NCBI GenBank assembly: GCA_903862465.1
Contig: CAIOYH010000112.1
Span: 1-41,258 of the forward strand
Direction of reading: 5' to 3'
DNA length: 41,258 nt
Source of the DNA: an uncultured bacterium
GTDB taxonomy: Bacteria > Bacteroidota > Bacteroidia > Bacteroidales > CAIWKO01
Below, in pieces: positions 7,519-16,311 of this stretch. The notes below the pieces were generated by a model. The model saw only the letters and a list, made by a program, of their open reading frames with translations. It was not told the origin of the DNA and made no database searches. A program made the translations under genes and the position numbers. The first letter of the stretch is position 1. Every line of letters begins with the position of its first letter.

Positions 7519-8802
7519 TTAAAGAGCTTCCAACACCTGCTCCATTTTGATGCCCCGTGAACCTTTTACCAAGATTAATGCATGCTTTTGAGGTTCTGTT
7601 TCCAAATGGCTCCTCAAATCATTCGAAGTTTGAAACGTCAAGAAATCTGTATGCTTATTAATTTTTGAAAATATATTCCCTACAAGGAAAACTTTTTGAT
7701 AATTGGATTCTACTAGGAACTCTATGATCTTTTCATGCTCCATATCTTTATAATCACCTAATTCAAGCATGTCGCCAAGCATCACAATTTTGTTTACAGA
7801 CTTCATCAAATTGAAATTCTCCAAGGCAGCCATCATGCTTGTTGGGTTTGCATTATAGGCATCTAAAATGATAGTATTGCCTTTTTTTTCAACAAATTGC
7901 GAACGGGAGTTTTTAGCTACATAATTCTCTATAGCTTCTTTAATCAGTGATGTTTCTACATCAAAATATTCTCCAATAGCAATAGCACTCAATAGGTTTT
8001 CGAAATTATATTTGCCAATAAGTTTTGATTCGATGATAGTTTTTTTGTTTTCCCAATACAATTTAACATAAGGGTTGGCAACAATAAATGTTACATGTAT
8101 ATTGGAATTTTGATTCGTACCATATGTGAATTGTTCTAGGTTGGCTGCCTGAGTTTTTAGTATAGGGTTATTATTATTCATAAAAACCATACCCTGATGT
8201 TGTTCAAGATATTTGTAGAGCTCAGATTTAGCTTCTATCACATTCTCAAATGAACCGAATCCTTCTAAATGGGCTTTGCCAATATTTGTGATTAATCCAA
8301 AATTAGGTTGAGAAATTTTACACAATGATTCAATTTCTCCAATATGATTTGCTCCCATTTCAATGATAGCGATTTCAGTATCGGAATTAATTTGTAGCAC
8401 AGATAGGGGTACACCTATATGATTATTGAAATTTCCATGCGTTGCAAACACTTTATACTTTTTCGATAGAACTTCTAAAACCAACTCTTTTGTTGTGGTT
8501 TTTCCATTACTGCCCGTAATTCCAATAACCGGAACCTTAACATGATTCCGATGAATAGTGGCTAAGTCTTGTAATGTTTTTAATACATCATCCACAAGAA
8601 TAATTCGATTATCTTCTGTGGCTTGTTTCTCATCAACAATTACAAAAGAGGCGCCATTCTCAAGAGCTTGTAAGGCAAATATGTTTCCGTTAAAGCTATC
8701 GCCCTTTAAACAAAAAAATAAAGAATCCTTTTGAATATTACGAGTATCAGTACAAATAACAGGATGCTGTAAAAAAATTTGGTATAGTTCGCCTATTTTC
8801 AT
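7519..8802 (-). CDS. murF: UDP-N-acetylmuramoyl-tripeptide--D-alanyl-D-alanine ligase
   Basis: 427 residues. MurF adds D-Ala-D-Ala to UDP-MurNAc-tripeptide, the last cytoplasmic step of the peptidoglycan monomer. The Mur-ligase P-loop GITGSNGKTTTKE lies at about 94-106. The central domain includes EMGANHIGEI and NIGKAHLEGFGS, and the C-terminal domain has LDAYNANPTSM and MLGDMLELG. It is full length and intact. It follows gldJ by 78 bp, but a good terminator in the gap separates the two. I recall gldJ-murF adjacency in other Bacteroidota. It forms a tight pair with anmK downstream. Confidence 0.96.
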   Translation of the reverse strand: MKIGELYQIFLQHPVICTDTRNIQKDSLFFCLKGDSFNGNIFALQALENGASFVIVDEKQATEDNRIILVDDVLKTLQDLATIHRNHVKVPVIGITGSNGKTTTKELVLEVLSKKYKVFATHGNFNNHIGVPLSVLQINSDTEIAIIEMGANHIGEIESLCKISQPNFGLITNIGKAHLEGFGSFENVIEAKSELYKYLEQHQGMVFMNNNNPILKTQAANLEQFTYGTNQNSNIHVTFIVANPYVKLYWENKKTIIESKLIGKYNFENLLSAIAIGEYFDVETSLIKEAIENYVAKNSRSQFVEKKGNTIILDAYNANPTSMMAALENFNLMKSVNKIVMLGDMLELGDYKDMEHEKIIEFLVESNYQKVFLVGNIFSKINKHTDFLTFQTSNDLRSHLETEPQKHALILVKGSRGIKMEQVLEAL

Positions 8803-8833
8803 TGGGAGGAATAAAAGATTAAAATAAGTAAAA

Positions 8834-8858
8834 ACCCCACTTACATAGTAAATGGGGT
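8834..8858 (-). terminator. Intrinsic terminator of gldJ
   Basis: On the minus strand an 11-bp stem (ACCCCATTTAC / GTAAGTGGGGT, with one G-T wobble) and a 3-nt loop are followed by TTTTTA. It sits 23 bp beyond the gldJ stop and before murF, so the T9SS genes and the wall genes are probably separate transcripts, with murF starting inside or after this gap. Confidence 0.85.
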
Positions 8859-8880
8859 TCTTGAAAATAGAAAGTAAAAC

Positions 8881-10362
8881 TTAGTATTTACCAACGGGAC
8901 TACCAACGCGCGTCATGGCGCATCTGAACCCAATATAATCAGTTGCAAGATTTTCATCAAGGAATTTACGGTTGCCAGGACTTATCCAATATTGTCTGTC
9001 TTTCCATGAACCTCCTTTATAAACACGAGCTTTATCGTTGATCATAGAGGTGTTGCCATAATCATACATACCATTTTTTGTTTCAGCATTATCGGGTGGT
9101 GTAGCCCAATCATCGCCTTGTATTAAATAAGACGTATAGTCACCATCTAAATAATTTTTGTTATCTGCTTGACGATAGTTTCTTCTGTCTTTGCTTTCTT
9201 CCACTGTTACATCACGCATTTTGATACGACCTAAGCTGTCTTTATCTTCCAAAACACCATCATTATCGCGCATTTGGGTTTGAAATAGATTGCCTCTGAA
9301 AGGTCTAAAATCTGTAACATCTTCAAATGATAATGGTCTGTAAACATCCATTACCCATTCAGCTACATTACCAGCCATATTATATAAGCCATAATCATTG
9401 GGCCAATAAGAATAAACCGGTGCAGTGATGTCGGCAGCATCATTTAAATTACCTGCAACCCCCATATTGTCTCCACGACCACGTTTGTAATTTGCTACAA
9501 ATTCACCAAGATTATTTGCTCTATCGTTACGAGCAATATGACCATTCCATGGATAAATTCTACGTTCCAATACACGTTCATAAATAGTATTGCCAATCAA
9601 ACCTAATGCAGCAAATTCCCATTCAGCTTCGGTTGGCAGACGATATTTTGGTAATAAGATTCCATCTTCCATGCGCACTTTACGGGTACCGGAACCTGTT
9701 GGATTCATATCATATAGGTCTTTGTTAACCATACCTTCATATTGTCCTGCAAGATAAGCATCTGTATTGTAATTTTCTTCATTTTGTTGATTTGGATCCA
9801 TCTTCAAAACGCCTTCACGAACCAAGATATACTCATTGACACGGTCGGTACGCCAATTGCAATAATCAGCAGCTTGCACCCAACTAACGCCAACAACAGG
9901 ATAATCACGATAGGATGGATGACGTAAATAATAATCCACATAAGGTTCATTATACGCTAATTTATCGCGCCAAACTAATGTGTCAGGCAAACGTTTTTGC
10001 AGAACTTCGGGGTAATCTACACCGAAAACTCTTTTCGTCCAATACAAAAACTCACAATAATCCAAATTGCGAACTTCGGTTTGATCTAAATAAAATGACG
10101 AAACGGTAACTCTTCGTGCAATGTTATCCCAATCATAAAGAACATCTTGCTCTGTTCTGCCCATCATGAATGTTCCACCTTCAATAAGGACTAAACCCGG
10201 ACCTGTTTCTTGTTCTTCGTAAGGAACTAACTCAAAACCGCCATTTTTGGGGTTGTTATATTCCCAACCGGTGGTGGATGACACATCTTTTTTGCATGAT
10301 GTTAGAAACAATGAAGATATTGCTACACCTGCTAAAAAACCGATAAAACTTTTTCTATACAT
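8881..10362 (-). CDS. gldJ: T9SS / gliding motility lipoprotein GldJ
   Basis: 493 residues. The signal ends in a lipobox with Cys23 (FLTSCKKD). Then comes a formylglycine-generating-enzyme-like (FGE-sulfatase) domain at about 55-485, recognisable from GPGLVLIEGGTFMMGRTEQD, DQTEVRNLDYCEF, YPVVGVSWVQAADYCNWR, YRLPTEAEWEFAALG, NMAGNVAEWVMDVY and IGFRCAMTR. The opening GWEYNNPKNGGFE and the position next to murF favour GldJ over its relative GldK. In Flavobacterium, GldJ is an outer-membrane lipoprotein that stabilises GldK and is needed for T9SS and gliding. The gene starts 36 bp after the porP-like gene and ends at a terminator. Confidence 0.92.
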   Translation of the reverse strand: MYRKSFIGFLAGVAISSLFLTSCKKDVSSTTGWEYNNPKNGGFELVPYEEQETGPGLVLIEGGTFMMGRTEQDVLYDWDNIARRVTVSSFYLDQTEVRNLDYCEFLYWTKRVFGVDYPEVLQKRLPDTLVWRDKLAYNEPYVDYYLRHPSYRDYPVVGVSWVQAADYCNWRTDRVNEYILVREGVLKMDPNQQNEENYNTDAYLAGQYEGMVNKDLYDMNPTGSGTRKVRMEDGILLPKYRLPTEAEWEFAALGLIGNTIYERVLERRIYPWNGHIARNDRANNLGEFVANYKRGRGDNMGVAGNLNDAADITAPVYSYWPNDYGLYNMAGNVAEWVMDVYRPLSFEDVTDFRPFRGNLFQTQMRDNDGVLEDKDSLGRIKMRDVTVEESKDRRNYRQADNKNYLDGDYTSYLIQGDDWATPPDNAETKNGMYDYGNTSMINDKARVYKGGSWKDRQYWISPGNRKFLDENLATDYIGFRCAMTRVGSPVGKY

Positions 10363-10398
10363 ATTTTTGTTTGTTTTGTGTGTGTTTCTATTATATAA

Positions 10399-11382
10399 CT
10401 AAAATTGGGGGCAATTTATTGCTCTAACATGTTTTCTTGGATCTTTGCAATTAAATTGCAAAGCAAAAGAAACCTCATGAGCACCGCCCGTTGCATTGGT
10501 TAACTTTGAAATCGTGAGATCGTAACTGTATCCAATTTTAAACATACTTGCTTGTATTCCGACCATAAAAACAATTGCATCAGCATTTTTGAAATTTTGT
10601 CTGAACCAAAGCCCCCCTACGAAAGGATACCTATTAAAATATAAGCCGTAATTGATTTCTTGAAAATTTGCTTGCTGCATAAAAAGAATGTTTGGAGATA
10701 AGGTAGGAACATGATCATTGCTTCTGCGGCGTACTTTCTTAACAAGATTGATTACACCACCTGCATGAACAGTAAATCTACGTGGCATTCTACTTTTACT
10801 AATAAACCCTTCATCAGGTTGTGTGAGATGGTGAACAGCAAATCCTACGAAATATTTTTCACCATAACCCAATACACCAGCAGTAAAATCAGCATTTGAT
10901 TTACTTAATCTTCCCGGACGTAATTCATTTGTATTATAAACAAATCCATGACGTTTATCAATCATATCTCCAAAAGTCAATTTATTCCAGTCTAAACTTT
11001 TTTGAAAGAAAGTTCCTTGTATAGCAAGTTTCATCATGAATTTACGATTTACAACCAAACGATACGAATACATTATGGATACATTTGTTGTATTTAATAT
11101 GCCTTGACCTGCACGATCAGTAGTTAAAAGAACACCAATACCACCAGAAATTTTATCAATATGTTGGTCGTATGATGCGTTATAAGTTACATATGTTCCA
11201 GCGATAGAGGGCCATTGATCTCTAAAATTTAAAATTAATCTAGGGCAGAGCGAGGTTCCCGCAAAAGCTGGATTCAGATATAACGGATTAGCATAGAACT
11301 GTGAAAAATGAGGATCTTGCCCATAACTAGCACTTCCGGTTAATAATAAAATGAACAAAACAACTGCGTATAACTTTTTCAT
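10399..11382 (-). CDS. PorP/SprF family T9SS outer-membrane protein
   Basis: 327 residues with a signal peptide (about 1-21, cleaved after SYG). Its body opens with QDPHFSQFYANPLYLNPAFAG, the hallmark of the PorP/SprF family, followed by NFRDQWPS, the ISGGIGVLL region and repeated amphipathic beta strands of a small barrel. Family members help anchor or export T9SS substrates; PorP links PorE/PorK/PorN to the outer membrane and SprF is needed for SprB export. The family has many paralogues, so I give no exact symbol. It heads a two-gene unit with gldJ (36-bp gap) and diverges from porU. Confidence 0.9.
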   Translation of the reverse strand: MKKLYAVVLFILLLTGSASYGQDPHFSQFYANPLYLNPAFAGTSLCPRLILNFRDQWPSIAGTYVTYNASYDQHIDKISGGIGVLLTTDRAGQGILNTTNVSIMYSYRLVVNRKFMMKLAIQGTFFQKSLDWNKLTFGDMIDKRHGFVYNTNELRPGRLSKSNADFTAGVLGYGEKYFVGFAVHHLTQPDEGFISKSRMPRRFTVHAGGVINLVKKVRRRSNDHVPTLSPNILFMQQANFQEINYGLYFNRYPFVGGLWFRQNFKNADAIVFMVGIQASMFKIGYSYDLTISKLTNATGGAHEVSFALQFNCKDPRKHVRAINCPQF

Positions 11383-11673
11383 ATTAAATATTTTTTTGGT
11401 TCATACATATAAACGAATTTAAAGGCATGCATATTAGTAAAAGTGCAAAATATTTTTTAATAGCCCTATTTACAATATTGTCAATAATGCTTCGTTTTAC
11501 TGTAAAAATTTCAACAAGCAAAAATAATCTTTTTTTTTATATCCTAGCGAGTTTTTTTTTATTTTTTTTATTTATACATGAAAAAGACCTCAAAAGTTTC
11601 ATTAAATCAGTTTTTTTTTCTTTGTGCATGATAACTTAAATTGATAAATTTGTTCCTTAATTAAAATATTTTT
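11383..11673. other. Divergent intergenic region between porP-like gene and porU
   Basis: 291 bp, very A/T-rich, with several T-runs. It holds a strong promoter for porU at its right end. For the leftward gene only a weak -7-like box is visible (TATTTTTG on minus at 11519-11526, 137 bp before the start). A 70-codon ORF at 11427-11639 is rejected as a chance frame. Confidence 0.6.
11621..11652 (+). promoter_or_regulatory. Promoter of porU
   Basis: TTTG at 11621-11624, a 20-bp spacer and TAAATTTG at 11645-11652 match the Bacteroidota sigma-ABfr consensus TTTG-N19-21-TAnnTTTG exactly. Transcription would start near 11659, leaving a short ~15-nt leader before the ATG at 11674. Confidence 0.75.
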
Positions 11674-14600
11674 TTGATGAGATGGATTAAAAAAATTGCA
11701 GTATTGTCTTCTTTTCTTGTTTGCGCTACTTCAGCAAGTGCGCAAATGAAACAATTTAAAGGTGAAAACACCCTATTCCTTCGTTGGGGAACTATCAGAA
11801 CGATGTCCATTAGTGAGCTAAAGAAGAAACAGCTTTTAGTTTTTGAAGGGGCTGTTTATAATGATAGTACAGACCTTCCTTATTATAATTCAGTTGTAGA
11901 TGTAATAAAGTCTTTGTCTGTTCCCCAAGTGGAAATTACCAATACTATTTATGAAGAACTACCTGCCGCCGATTTTGAATTATTAAAAAAACACGAATCT
12001 ATAGTTTCTGATAATATTAAAATTAAGACCAAGGTAGCTTACGAAAAGAAACGCCCCTATTTAATTATTAGCTTCTTGCCATTCCGAAAAAACAATATGA
12101 ATGGAAAGATAGAACGACTAGTTTCTTTTGAACTTCACTACAATTATACTAAAGCAACTACTCTTCCCACCTATAACAAAGCTCATACCTATGCTGCAAA
12201 TTCAGTATTAAAAACAGGTGATTGGTATAAAATAAATGTTGTAGAATCCGGCATACATATTATTACTTACAATGATTTGGTTACTTTAGGAATGAATCCA
12301 TCTCAAATTGATCCAAGAAATATACGTGTGTATGGTAATGGTGGAAAAATGTTGCCCGAAAACAATGCGACTTTCAGGTATGACGATTTGAAAGAGAATA
12401 GTGTCTATGTTAGAGGTGAAGCGGATGGCAGGTTTGATTTGGATGATTATATTTTGTTTTATGCACAAGGAATAGACTATTGGGTGGCTGATAATGTCCA
12501 TAATGTCTTTAATCATAAAAAAAATAAATATTCGGAGGCATCTACCTATTTTATTACTACTAGTTTAGGCTTAGGAAGTAGGATTCAAAATGAGCCATCC
12601 CTTACTACAGCTCCTGATTACACCGTGACGGAGTTTAATGATTATGCTTTCCATGAAAAGGATTCCTTAAACTTAATAAAATCAGGTCGTGAGTTCTATG
12701 GTGAAGTGTTTGACGTGAACACATCTTATACCTTCGGATTTAATTTCCCTAATGTGGTTCCCGATTCTTTGATACATTTAAATTCAAATGTACTGGGGCG
12801 TTCGGTGGGTTATGGTTCGTATTTTAAAATATATGTAAATGGTGGCTTAGTCAATAATATTTTTATTACGGCTGCAAGCACTGATTATACCACTACGTAT
12901 GCCAATTCATCTTTTAATAATGTTACTGTTCCAGCAAACAATTCCATTAATGTTCGTGTTGATTATAATAAAGGTGTAAATGCATCAGCCGTTGGTTGGC
13001 TCGATTACCTCGAATTGAATGCCAACAGATACCTAACATTTACTTCGGGGCGAATGCCGTTTCGTAATATAAATTCAACAGGTATGGGTGTTTCTGAATT
13101 TATTTTGGGCAATGCATCTTCAAATGTATTAATTTGGGATGTTAGTGATTTCACCAATCCTAAGCAAGTAAATGCTTTGTTGAACGGGTCCAATTTATCT
13201 TTTCGCATATTGACCGACACACTGAAAGAATTTGTTGCCTTCGACGGAAGTTCCTATTATTCGGTTATACCCAACGGCAGAATAGCGAATCAAAATTTGC
13301 ATGGTTTGGCTCAGGCTGATATGATCATTGTTTCGTATCCTGATTTTGTTGGTGAAGCTTCTCGTATTGCCGACTTGCATCGTACCATGGATAACATGTC
13401 GGTGGTGATTGCTACACCTCAAGAAATTTACAATGAATTTTCTTCGGGCAATCAAGATATCACGGCTATCAAAGATTTTGTAAAAATGTTTTACGACAGA
13501 GCAGGTGGAAATACGGCTTTGATGCCAAAATATGTTTTACTGTTTGGCGATGCTTCCTACGATTGTTTGAATCGCATAGCTGATAATACCAATTACGCAC
13601 CTATTTATGAAACTGATAATTCGCTCGACCCAACCTCTTCTTTTTCTACGGATGATTATATTGGCTTCTTGGATGACGGTGATATTGGACCTTATGGAAA
13701 TATGCTGGATGTTGGCATTGGTCGTATTCCAGCAAAGACATTGGAAGATGCTCAAGCTATAACCACCAAAATAATCAATTATGCTGCTAATCACGATTTA
13801 GCTTCTAACACTGTTAGCTGTTCGAACTATTCGAGTTCGATTTCAAATTTCGGCGATTGGCGCAATGTGTTATGTTTCATGGCTGACGACAACGATGGGA
13901 ATGAACAATTCTTGCAGGAGTCAAATGATATTGCTACCTATGTTGACACCACCTATAATAACTACAACATTGATAAAATTTATCTCGATGCTTTTCCTCA
14001 AATATCCACTCCCGGTGGTCAGCGCTCTCAAGAATGCACGGATGCTATCAATAAACGTGTTGAAAAAGGTGCTTTGATAATGAATTATATTGGGCATGGT
14101 GGCGAAACAGGTTTGGCTCACGAACAAATCCTCACTGTTTCGGACATAAAGAATTGGACGAACCAATACGACACTCCTTTGTTTGTTACCGCTACTTGCG
14201 AATTTAGCCGTTGCGATGATCCCGAGCGTGTTTCTGCCGGTGAATATGTTTTGACCAATCCAAATGGAGGGTCTATTGGGCTGTTTACCACCTCCCGCTT
14301 AGCATGGTCGGGTTCTAATTTTATTTTGAATAGTACTTTCTACAAAAATGTTTTTGTCAAGACTTCGGGTGCATTTCCTCGCTTGGGCGATGTTATCCGC
14401 AATTCGAAGAACTATATGGCATGCCAGAGCAGCATCAGCAACTTTCTGTTGTTGGGAGATCCTGCATTGCGCCTAGCTTATCCACAGTTTAATGTCATTA
14501 CTACTACCATTAATAATCACCCCGTTCCAAGTGCTGACACGCTGAAAGCCATGTCGAAAGTGACGGTCACTGGTTTTATTGCCGACGATGCCAATGTGAA

Positions 14601-15558
14601 ACAAACGGGATTCAGTGGTATCATCACCCCTATTGTTTTTGATAAACCTGTGGAGATTTCGACCTTGGGCAGCGACGGAGCTCCTCAGAAGTTCTTTTTA
14701 CAGAAAAATGTTATCTTTAAAGGTAGAGTAAGTGTTACGAATGGCGATTTTTCTTTCAGTTTTGTGGTGCCTAAAGATATTGCCACCAAATTTGGCAAAG
14801 GACGCATCAGCTATTATGCTCAAAACGGTAGCACCGACGCTAACGGATATTACGAAAACTTCATCATAGGCGGAAGCAATAACAATACGATTACCGACAA
14901 CTTGGGTCCCGATATGCGTATATACATGAACGACACTCGTTTTGTTTCGGGTGGCATCACCAACGAAAACCCAATACTACTTGCTTATTTGGCTGATTCT
15001 GCCGGACTCAATACGGTGGGCAATGGCATTGGACACGACATCTCTGCCGTTTTGGACGATAACACAGAAAAAACTTTTGTGCTGAACGATTATTACGAAT
15101 CCGAACTCAACACCTATCAACACGGCATCGTCCGATATCCTTTTACCAAATTGGATGTCGGCACACATAAACTTAAACTCAAAGCATGGGATGTGTTCAA
15201 CAATTCGTCGGAAGGCGAAATTGAGTTCGTGGTGGCTGAAACTGCTCAGTTGGCTTTGAGTCATGTGTTGAATTATCCTAACCCTTTCACCACTTATACG
15301 GAATTTTGGTTCGAACACAATCAGCCTTGTTGCGGTTTGGATGTGATGGTGCAAATATTCACCATATCGGGAAAACTCATCAAAACCATACAAACTACGG
15401 TTGAGACCAATGGTTTCAGAGCCGACCCCATTCCTTGGGATGGCAAAGACGATTATGGCGACAACATCGGCAAAGGGGTTTATATTTATATGTTGAAAGT
15501 TAAAAACTCTTCGGGGCAATTTGCTAGCAAGATTGAGAAACTAGTGATATTGAAATAA
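11674..15558 (+). CDS. porU: Type IX secretion system sortase PorU
   Basis: 1294 residues, typical of PorU, the surface cysteine protease that removes the C-terminal sorting domain of T9SS cargo and attaches it to a lipid anchor. A signal peptide covers residues 1-23 (SASA-Q). A gingipain-type peptidase C25 domain spans roughly 550-950, with the catalytic His808 in IGHGGE and Cys842 in TATCEFSR. Beta-rich regions lie before it. The C-terminal ~100 residues (LNYPNPFTTYTEF... to LVILK) form a FlgD/sorting-tail-like Ig fold, as known for PorU. It has its own promoter and no partner in the same direction; the porV gene that often accompanies it is not in the window. Confidence 0.95.
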   Translation: MMRWIKKIAVLSSFLVCATSASAQMKQFKGENTLFLRWGTIRTMSISELKKKQLLVFEGAVYNDSTDLPYYNSVVDVIKSLSVPQVEITNTIYEELPAADFELLKKHESIVSDNIKIKTKVAYEKKRPYLIISFLPFRKNNMNGKIERLVSFELHYNYTKATTLPTYNKAHTYAANSVLKTGDWYKINVVESGIHIITYNDLVTLGMNPSQIDPRNIRVYGNGGKMLPENNATFRYDDLKENSVYVRGEADGRFDLDDYILFYAQGIDYWVADNVHNVFNHKKNKYSEASTYFITTSLGLGSRIQNEPSLTTAPDYTVTEFNDYAFHEKDSLNLIKSGREFYGEVFDVNTSYTFGFNFPNVVPDSLIHLNSNVLGRSVGYGSYFKIYVNGGLVNNIFITAASTDYTTTYANSSFNNVTVPANNSINVRVDYNKGVNASAVGWLDYLELNANRYLTFTSGRMPFRNINSTGMGVSEFILGNASSNVLIWDVSDFTNPKQVNALLNGSNLSFRILTDTLKEFVAFDGSSYYSVIPNGRIANQNLHGLAQADMIIVSYPDFVGEASRIADLHRTMDNMSVVIATPQEIYNEFSSGNQDITAIKDFVKMFYDRAGGNTALMPKYVLLFGDASYDCLNRIADNTNYAPIYETDNSLDPTSSFSTDDYIGFLDDGDIGPYGNMLDVGIGRIPAKTLEDAQAITTKIINYAANHDLASNTVSCSNYSSSISNFGDWRNVLCFMADDNDGNEQFLQESNDIATYVDTTYNNYNIDKIYLDAFPQISTPGGQRSQECTDAINKRVEKGALIMNYIGHGGETGLAHEQILTVSDIKNWTNQYDTPLFVTATCEFSRCDDPERVSAGEYVLTNPNGGSIGLFTTSRLAWSGSNFILNSTFYKNVFVKTSGAFPRLGDVIRNSKNYMACQSSISNFLLLGDPALRLAYPQFNVITTTINNHPVPSADTLKAMSKVTVTGFIADDANVKQTGFSGIITPIVFDKPVEISTLGSDGAPQKFFLQKNVIFKGRVSVTNGDFSFSFVVPKDIATKFGKGRISYYAQNGSTDANGYYENFIIGGSNNNTITDNLGPDMRIYMNDTRFVSGGITNENPILLAYLADSAGLNTVGNGIGHDISAVLDDNTEKTFVLNDYYESELNTYQHGIVRYPFTKLDVGTHKLKLKAWDVFNNSSEGEIEFVVAETAQLALSHVLNYPNPFTTYTEFWFEHNQPCCGLDVMVQIFTISGKLIKTIQTTVETNGFRADPIPWDGKDDYGDNIGKGVYIYMLKVKNSSGQFASKIEKLVILK

Positions 15559-15564
15559 AAGAAA

Positions 15565-15591
15565 AAGGCTTGAACTCTCTGCCCAAGCCTT
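15565..15591 (-). terminator. Terminator of the DUF4258/DUF2283 pair (hairpin copy A)
   Basis: AAGGCTTG and CAAGCCTT form an 8-bp stem with an 11-nt loop. On the minus strand it is followed by TTTTCTTTT, giving an intrinsic terminator 20 bp past the DUF2283 stop. It may also slow transcription arriving from porU. The hairpin and ~25 bp of flank recur at 16253-16279. Confidence 0.75.
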
Positions 15592-15610
15592 CCCCACAAA
15601 TCAACTCAAT

Positions 15611-15898
15611 TTACTTTTTACTATTCTTCTTATAAACTTCTTGAGGTTCGCTTGCCATATTGTGCAAATTCATTTGGTTTTCTTCGCCTGTTGCTTCATT
15701 TATAAATAATAGATGGGGCGATTGTTTATTTTGCAACTGTTGGTTGGCATTCAGAAGTTCAATCCCATAAACGGTTCCATCGGCACTAATGTCAATGATA
15801 AGTTCTTCACTAACTTTGATAGAATCAACTTTGGCATGGATTTTTTCGCGCAATTGTATGTAGGCGATATTATAGCGAGGGTCGTAGGTTATTTTCAT
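15611..15898 (-). CDS. DUF2283 family protein, possible antitoxin
   Basis: 95 residues. The first ~55 residues match the DUF2283 pattern: MKITYDPRYNIAYIQL, a middle VSEELIIDIS and DGTVYGIELLNAN, a small beta-rich fold. The C-terminal ~40 residues are polar and Lys/Asn/Gln-rich, as expected for a flexible tail that could wrap a partner. It starts 10 bp after the DUF4258 gene, so the two form a bicistron. Pairs of these domains occur in several phyla and have been suspected as toxin-antitoxin modules; that role is inference here. Transcription ends at the hairpin just beyond the stop. Confidence 0.8.
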   Translation of the reverse strand: MKITYDPRYNIAYIQLREKIHAKVDSIKVSEELIIDISADGTVYGIELLNANQQLQNKQSPHLLFINEATGEENQMNLHNMASEPQEVYKKNSKK

Positions 15899-15908
15899 AC
15901 GTGTATTC

Positions 15909-16160
15909 TTAAAAATATTTTACTAAAACGGTTAATACGATATATTCATTGTTTTCAATAACACAATAAGCTTCCAATTGCTTTGTTGTATAATGTTTTT
16001 GATTCCAAGCAGCGTCGAACAAGAAGTTTTTTCTAAATCCAATTCTATCATATTTTGCTGGAAATTGTTCTCCGCTTTCAATAGTATCTATTATTTCACT
16101 TGCTATGGCGCCCCTCTCGATTGCTCTTTGGGCGGCATGTGGGTGTATTTTTATGTTCAT
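15909..16160 (-). CDS. DUF4258 family protein, possible RelE-like toxin
   Basis: 83 residues from the ATG at 16160. The ORF track starts 13 codons earlier at 16199, but a good promoter box (TACCTTTG) covers 16197-16204, so the upstream ATG would not be in the transcript. The sequence MNIKIHPHAAQRAIERGAI opens as DUF4258 proteins do, with HAxxRxxERG, then ESGEQFPAKYDRIGFRKNFLF and a late LEAYCVIENNEYIVLTVL strand pair. The fold is thought to be like the small RelE/BrnT-type toxins. It leads a bicistron with a DUF2283 gene. Toxicity is not shown by sequence. Confidence 0.8.
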   Translation of the reverse strand: MNIKIHPHAAQRAIERGAIASEIIDTIESGEQFPAKYDRIGFRKNFLFDAAWNQKHYTTKQLEAYCVIENNEYIVLTVLVKYF

Positions 16161-16196
16161 AGTGATAAAATAATATTTGATATTGATTTGAAGGTA

Positions 16197-16230
16197 CAAA
16201 GGTACGAAAACAAATTATATATAAGACAAA
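16197..16230 (-). promoter_or_regulatory. Promoter of the DUF4258/DUF2283 pair
   Basis: On the minus strand TTTG (16227-16230), a 22-bp spacer and TACCTTTG (16197-16204). The spacer is at the long end of the known range. The predicted start of transcription near 16190 supports the ATG at 16160. Confidence 0.6.
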
Positions 16231-16252
16231 AACTTCTTCTTTTCAAAAGAAA

Positions 16253-16279
16253 AAGGCTCGAACTCCACGCTCAAGCCTT
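16253..16279 (-). terminator. Terminator after the T9SS surface protein (hairpin copy B)
   Basis: On the minus strand AAGGCTTGA pairs with TCGAGCCTT (one wobble) and is followed by TTTTCTTTTG. It lies ~33 bp past the stop at 16312. With its flank (CTTCCCCAC-AATCAAC-) it is a near copy of the 15565 hairpin. Confidence 0.75.
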
Positions 16280-16311
16280 CCCCACTAATCAACTTAATTA
16301 ACCCAATTAAC

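Noticed and set aside
11427-11639. 70-codon ORF upstream of porU with two hydrophobic stretches
   Set aside because: It is built on T-runs, overlaps the -33 region of the porU promoter, and has no promoter or family. It is probably a chance frame in A/T-rich DNA.
14977-15519. 180-codon minus ORF across the end of porU
   Set aside because: It is a shadow frame with no motif, while porU is clearly coding there.
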